A stretch of DNA of 64,000 bases from Ctenosaura bakeri (lineage: Eukaryota; Chordata; Lepidosauria; Squamata; Iguanidae). Shown here piece after piece: positions 58,378-64,000 of this stretch. The first letter of the stretch is position 1. Each line of letters opens with the position of its first letter. Under the pieces are notes generated by a model that was given only the letters and a program-made list of their open reading frames with translations, did no database searches and was not told where the DNA came from. The DNA lies in NCBI GenBank assembly GCA_948474755.1, contig CAOLHI010001039.1, positions 186,001 to 250,000 of the forward strand, read 5' to 3'. The translations under genes were made by a program, and so were the position numbers.

Positions 58378-58551
58378 TGTTGCTGTTCTGTGCCTTCAAG
58401 TCATTTCTAACTTGTGGTGACCCTAAGACAAACCTATTTCTGTGGTGTACCTGAGGTCATCCAGTGAGTTTCCATGGCCAAGCAGGGAATTGAATTTTGT
58501 TCTCCAGGGTCATAGCCCAATGCACGTACCACTACACCACACTGATTCTCA
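58378..58551 (-). mobile_element. Sauria-type SINE with internal deletion
   Basis: CTGTGCCTTCAAGTCATTTC, GGTGACCCTAAGACAAACCT, then ACCTGAGGTCATCCAGTGAG and CACTACACCACACTGATTCT. The middle block is missing. Confidence 0.82.
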
Positions 58552-58868
58552 TGATAACAATTTACCAACCAATTTTGTACACTGCCACATCCTCTAGGAC
58601 ATTCCTGACAGCTGCCCAAACAATAGAAGGGATGCTAATCTTGGGCTGTCATATCATCAGTTTCTAATACTTAAAACATTGCTGGCCAGAGGATTCTGGC
58701 AGCTGTAGCACATAAATGGAACTTTTTGAAGCCTTGGTTGAAACCTAACTGTGGAGGGAGGCAGAGACAGAAATGAATTTTAGAGTGAAAGGTCTAGCTT
58801 TGGATGCTGAGCTTGTAATCTTTTGTATGATTCTCCAGCATTCTTTCTGACATCATTTTGGTATATAG

Positions 58869-59006
58869 CAGTGGTTCTCAACCTGTGGGTCCCCAGATGT
58901 GTTTGGACTTCAACTCCCAGAAGCCCCAGCCACTATGGTCAATGCTCAGGGCTTCTGGGAGCTGAAGTTTTTGAACATCTGGGGACCCACAGGTTGAGAA
59001 CCACTG
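58869..59006. mobile_element. Palindromic hAT MITE, exact 8-bp duplication
   Basis: CAGTGGTTCTCAACCTGTGG at the left and CCACAGGTTGAGAACCACTG at the right, perfect inverted ends. GTATATAG flanks both sides (58861-58868, 59007-59014). 138 bp and nearly a full palindrome. Confidence 0.93.
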
Positions 59007-59119
59007 GTATATAGGAAGAACATCAAGTCATCTGAAATATGGTGCTGGAGTAGAGTTCAACAGATACCATGGATTGCTAAAAAGACAAATGAATGGCTCT
59101 TATAGCAAATCAAGCTGAT

Positions 59120-59365
59120 GGTCTCACTACTAGTCAAGATGTCCAAACTGAGAGTCATTGTACTTTTATGCATATCATGGTATAACATGGAAAAGTCCAT
59201 CATGCTCAGTAAAGTGGAAGACAGTAGGAAAAGAGGGAGGCTAAACTACATATGGACTGATTCAACTAAGGAAGCCACAACTCTGACTCTGCAAGACATG
59301 ATCAAGGCAGTTGAGGAGCAGAGCTGTTGTCTCCATTGGTCAAAGCCAACCTGACAACAAACCAG
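59120..59365 (+). mobile_element. Bov-B/RTE LINE, 3' coding remnant
   Basis: ATGGAAAAGTCCATCATGCT, GTGGAAGACAGTAGGAAAAG and CAAGACATGATCAAGGCAGT match the end of the Bov-B reverse-transcriptase protein. A plus-strand frame reads LSKVEDSRKRGRLNYIWTDS. The 5' part is absent. Confidence 0.8.
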
Positions 59366-61437
59366 AAGTTTTAACTATTGGATTCCCTGGAACCTCCTCA
59401 TCCTGTCAATTTGTTGAATAAATTATGGTGACGGATGATATGACAAAAATATGTAAGTCTGTAAGAAAGGGACTCTAAACCTAACAAGCCTGAACTTACT
59501 GATATTAATATACTTAATCTGATTTATGAAATATTGAAGTACAGGTCTGTGCCAAAGAAGCAAGCAAAGGGGAAAGCAGAAGTAGATGCCATTATTCTGT
59601 CTCCTGATTAAAGATGGCTCTCATTTCAACCAAAATCTTTGAATCCATATTATTCTCATTCCTCTTTGGACTCTGGACGAGTCAAGAATAGCACTGCCAT
59701 GATTGTTTGAAAACTGCTTTGTGGGAGTAACTCTGAAAGTAACTGGGATTAGGAGGCTTAGTGAAGCAAACTATCCAACACAAACTGGGAGCAGACTATG
59801 GAGGGATGAAAGGCTGAGACAAGGATGAGAGACAAAAGTAAATAACAGAGCCTGTGAAACTTTCTGTAGTGACATGTTAGGAACATGGTGTATGTCAAAT
59901 GCAGTGTCTTGAAGAATTTTCAGCAGGTGGGTGTGAGGTTTTGATTCCTCCTCCCTCGTGGAAGTTTAAGAAGCACATTTACTAGAAAGGTATGACAGTC
60001 CTGTTTGTTTAAACATGAAAGCAAAATTGCTGCATTTATGAAAAGAAATCTTGTGGAGGCTGAGTTAGTATAGTTTGAAGAAGGTCTTAAGGTAATTGGT
60101 TAAAGTTCCACTCATCTCTCTGATACCACACATCCTGAGGTCCTAGTTTAAGACTTTGGTAATTCTCAGTGCTTCATTCTTTTTCTCTGTTGTTCCAGGT
60201 TCTCCTTTTCATCTTCTTCCTACATGTCTTTCTTTTAAACATTAACAAATACAATAAAAACAGTACTACTTTTGTCACCCACCTATGGACAAGGCATGTA
60301 ACCGTTGTGGTCCTGCTCCTGCCATCCCACTCCTATCCTACAATGATAAAGAACATTTGCTCCTCCTGATGTTTTAGACTTCAACTCGCAGAAGCGCTAG
60401 TCAAACTGCCAATGTTAACGGAATATGGCTGTTATAGCCCAAAGTTTTGGCAGGGCAAAATCTTTCCCAGCCCCCTGTCCTAGAAAAATACTGTCAAGCT
60501 TGAATCACTAACAGTTGTAGGCTGCTTAAAAGATCCTTCCCCAGCTACACACAGAAACATATATCCTCTTGTTACAGCCCCCAAACTTTTAGAGTACATC
60601 CTGAGTCACCTAACACAAATCAAATCAATTCTGCTTTTAGACTCATAATTAGGGACCTAAAATTTTAATTTCTCTCATGTTTATCGAGGGAGATACATTG
60701 CTGCAAACAAAGAGCCATGGAGGTAGTTGATGTGTTTGATGAGCTCCAAAGCTCATAAATAATCAATATGATCATGGCCACCCAACTCTGTGACAATCTC
60801 ATTGATTGTTGTGAGACTACTTAACAATGGAGTAGGTGTGGATTGATGATCATGGCCTCTGAAACTCAAAATATCGATATATTCTAAAAATCACATAACA
60901 TACACTAGCTACCTTTCAACAGTCTTTAACTATCAATTTGTTCTCATGATGAAGGGAGTGAAAGAAAGATTAAAAATAGTGTGCCAGCTCTCTGCTTCCT
61001 TTCCCCTTATGGGAAAAGGGGAAATTTTAATTATCTTTATTGATAGTGAGGAAAGAATAAAGTGGGTTATTCTTGATTAATTAATGGAGAATAAAATAAT
61101 GCGGATATTAAGATGGTGCTCAGAATTAGCAGAAGAGTGAGACAGAAGGTCAATGAATAACAGTTGTGCAAATTCTTAACCTTGATTTGGAAATCTGGAA
61201 AAATAAGACACTGCTGCCTTTAAAGCCATGCTTTGTACGTACAACACTAGAAGCTAAGCTCCTGCTGTCCTGTCTCTCAACTGATGAACTTATATGAGCT
61301 GGAATTCAGTATGGGACTTATGTCTCTGGGAAAAAGAGTTGAGGGGGTATCACAATTTCTGCATTCAGTAAGGGCCTGCTGTGATGTTACTAAGTAGAGG
61401 AGACAGTGTCATGACTCGGATGGGAGGAGGAACATCC
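59366..61437. other. Single-copy-like noncoding DNA
   Basis: A MITE-arm relic lies near 60366-60470. Positions 60660-60880 and 61005-61130 are AT-rich but complex, with TAATTA-type homeodomain-like words (TTTTAATTATCTTTATTGAT, TTGATTAATTAATGG); a weak conserved-element candidate. No gene. Confidence 0.35.
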
Positions 61438-61439
61438 CA

Positions 61440-61600
61440 ACATAGGAATAGAGGAAACTGTCTTCTTCTGAGTTAGACCCATTGGTCCATCCAGTTCCAT
61501 ATTGTCAACAATCATAGGCAGCAGTTTTTCATGGTTTCAGGCAGGATTCTTCCTAAACTCTACCTAGAGATTCCAGTGTTTCCCAGTGGTCTCCCATCTG
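61440..61600. mobile_element. Dispersed reptile repeat (unnamed)
   Basis: ACTGTCTTCTTCTGAGTTAG, CCATTGGTCCATCCAGTTCC and CATGGTTTCAGGCAGGATTC follow the pattern of the repeat at 22771-22925. Confidence 0.5.
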
Positions 61601-64000
61601 CTCACTTCAGCATGTTTCATGTTCTGTCTGTAGAACATAACTGTTTCCCTAAATAACATTGGCTGGAATCCAGTATCAGCTACTTATAATATGATTAAGT
61701 ATCTTTAAATATACATAACTAAGAAACCTTGCCCAAACTTCCAAATCTGATGGAACATCATACACCTGTGCTCAAATCGCCAGCAAAATGGACCTCCTTC
61801 CCTCCATAGGGAGGGGTAAAATAGGTTTGAAGGAGAGTTATGATCATGGCAATAGTATTGCAATAGTATCACAATAATGACTAAGTAGCAATTGTGAATA
61901 CAAAACAGTTATGGACAGTAAATCTAGGTAACTTCAGTATTTAAGTATACTTAACTAAGTAGTTGATACATAATTCTGGCCATTGTTTGAAGGAACTCCT
62001 TTGTTAAAGAACTTAACCCTGCTCTACATAAAGCTCATTTTTACATCATGCAGGATGCTATGTACAACAATGACAATCTTAGTTTCTATATATGATTAGG
62101 CATGTGTTGCAGAGCTATGAAGTAAAATATTCTGAAGACAACAGTGTGGGTGGTGCACAGAAATCAACAGCTGAAAGTGAGTAGAACTTTGCAAGGGATA
62201 TACTATGCAGATTGGCTATTGACGTCCCATGTTAAAACCCTCACTCAGTTACACAATTTATTTGGCTGTCTTGCCCTTTAGTAGTTTCTGACATACTCCT
62301 GTGACAACTAAAATTATATCGTAAATCATATATAGTTATGCACTGATTGTGTTGAATGTAGTAATTGGACAGCCCAATGCCAAATACATACTTGAATGTG
62401 CATGCATGTTCATGTACACCCATATGTGCCTGTATGCATACATGTGTATCTGTATGCACAATGTCACAATATGCCCAACTCTGCTTCTGTAACTTGAATT
62501 TAGTGCATATGTTCTGCATCTGATGAAAATATCCAATCACTTTTGTAGGAGAGACGATGCTATATGCATAAGATGCCAACAGGATTGTGGTCACAGCTTT
62601 AAGAAATCACACATCTTGAACATAACTTCACATATTTTAAGTTTTCCTTTGCAAACCAGAAATTTAATTCCTGGCATGAGGAATAAACAAACAGACTTAA
62701 AAAGAAACTGCTTATAAAAATGTATAGCAGTTGCTTAGGGTCAAGTAAATGCAAAGAGCAGAAATTTTCAGGTTGCCTAAAAGTGCCCCATCTTTTTGCT
62801 GAAGACAGTCTTACATTCAGTTTTATACCTGGGTTATATCTAGATTAGTTTTTCTTTAAGCAGATCAATTAAAATCATTGGGACAAATTGGCCATTAACC
62901 CAAGTGTCACTGATTTCAGTTGAGTATAGTCTAGAAATGACAATTGGGAGTCCAATCCTATATATTTTAAGTGGTGCTTTTCAACTCACTTGAACAACAA
63001 AGTAACCTTGTATTTCAATGAAAGTACATTTTAAAACAGCAAGACCAAATCCTAATAAGACCTAAGCCTGTCATAAACATCAATACAGCCAGCTGCTCTT
63101 CTCCTTTTATGGCCATCCTAAGTTTTATAGCAAAAGCTCATGCTACACATTAAATCATATTACACCTGAATCTCTCACATTTTTATATACCCCTTTCACC
63201 CATAATACTGTAGTCAATACAGCCTAATAATCAGAATTTAAAGCGGAAGGCATTGGAAGAGGAACAGGAAATGACTTGGTCAGATTGGCACAGAATGGAT
63301 ACCGAGATAGAGTAAATGTTATTGTATTTTCTGTAGCCATTGCTCCATCTCAGAATCCATACATTGCTTTTGTGTGTGTCACAGAAGCTATTTTTAGACA
63401 TACTTATTGCTTACATACAGTTAAATGTCTGTTTTCCAATTAGAAACAGCAAACTGCCACAAGCACACTTTGGTAGATATACCTACATATACCAATGCAG
63501 TTATGGCTTTTTTATTGCTTGTTTTCATAAATTATTGCTAGGATTATTTATCCAAGCATGCACACACACAATTCATAGCAAAGCCCAATGCAAATACAAT
63601 ATGATATTCCCAAAAATTTAATTTGTAATTTGCTCCTAGCAAATGATCTGTTTTTTTAAAGCCTACATACTTTGTTAGGCTTTTCTGTGAGATGAAATCA
63701 CACGGAGGTGAAGATGAACTCAGGCAAATATTTAAGCAGGCTTCTGAAAGGTGGATTGGGCCAGAGGTGACATTATGAACTTCACCCTTTTGTATGTACC
63801 TGCAGCAACCCTTTAAAACTACAGGGAGAAGGCTGGAAATTTATTGACTGATTTGAGGGATAGGTTGGATTCGATTTATTCCTCACCTTTCTCCCAGGGA
63901 TGAGATGCACAGCGGTTTTCATAAGTGCCCTGCCGCACCTACCAGAACCTTGCTCCCCAAAGTTACCAAGCAGGTTCCTAAGCAGATCAGAAGCAGAGCA
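61601..64000. other. Noncoding DNA to the window end
   Basis: An alternating purine-pyrimidine patch (GTGCATGCATGTTCATGTAC and following) lies at 62397-62465. A LINE-tail-like fragment is near 63873-63905 (GATTTATTCCTCACCTTTCT). No gene recognised. Confidence 0.35.

Noticed and set aside
61005..61035. Short hairpin TTTCCCCTT...AAGGGGAAA
   Set aside because: A stem of about nine bases is expected by chance at this scale and has no neighbouring RNA-gene features.
62397..62465. Alternating purine-pyrimidine patch as a functional Z-DNA site
   Set aside because: It is a degenerate (TG/CA)-type tract; nothing nearby suggests a promoter or function.
1..64000. CRISPR arrays, operons, phage or plasmid modules
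   Set aside because: The window is vertebrate nuclear DNA by repeat content; no spaced identical direct repeats or prokaryotic gene clusters are present.

Overview
This looks like nuclear DNA from a squamate reptile (lizard or snake, more likely a lizard). The call rests on the repeats: many Sauria-type SINEs (tRNA-like head, Bov-B-like tail), Bov-B/RTE LINE pieces, CR1 and L2-like LINE ends, a SINE with a 5S rRNA-like head, and many short DNA transposons. The sequence is AT-rich. I found no host gene: no open reading frame resembles a host protein, no exon series can be defined, and no tRNA or rRNA gene is present. Every open frame I recognise belongs to a transposable element. The window is best read as intergenic or deep-intronic.

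Layout. 1-8100: single-copy-like DNA with Harbinger-like MITEs (1829-2392, 2916-3090, 4334-4532) and a 917-bp solo LTR (6699-7615) that splits a Sauria SINE. 8101-15444: a palindromic MITE split by a structurally complete but dead L1 (8224-15399, matching 8-bp target duplications) with about six ~71-bp tandem units in its 5'UTR. 15460-16385: a second solo LTR of the same family. 16412-21850: Tigger-like MITEs, an L2/CR1-like LINE tail and a Bov-B copy inverted on itself. 22770-36250: CR1 ends, SINEs, two further LTRs of the same family (25994-26901; 30931-31240, shortened), a 5S-derived SINE split by a MITE, and a hAT MITE with an exact 8-bp duplication. 36250-53600: mostly single-copy-like, with a mariner-like MITE, a degenerate cysteine-bearing tandem repeat (41525-41750), a hAT element (45381-45950) and an unnamed MITE (46398-46673). 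53600-64000: SINEs, a Tigger-like MITE, a CR1 end, a palindromic hAT MITE (58869-59006) and a Bov-B 3' region.

The strongest content is the record of nested insertions, where the target duplications can be read directly: L1 in MITE, LTR in SINE, MITE in 5S-SINE, and a Bov-B 5' inversion. Several repeat-free stretches read like conserved noncoding elements, but only a cross-species alignment can decide that. Naming of families comes from memory of squamate repeats without any database search.
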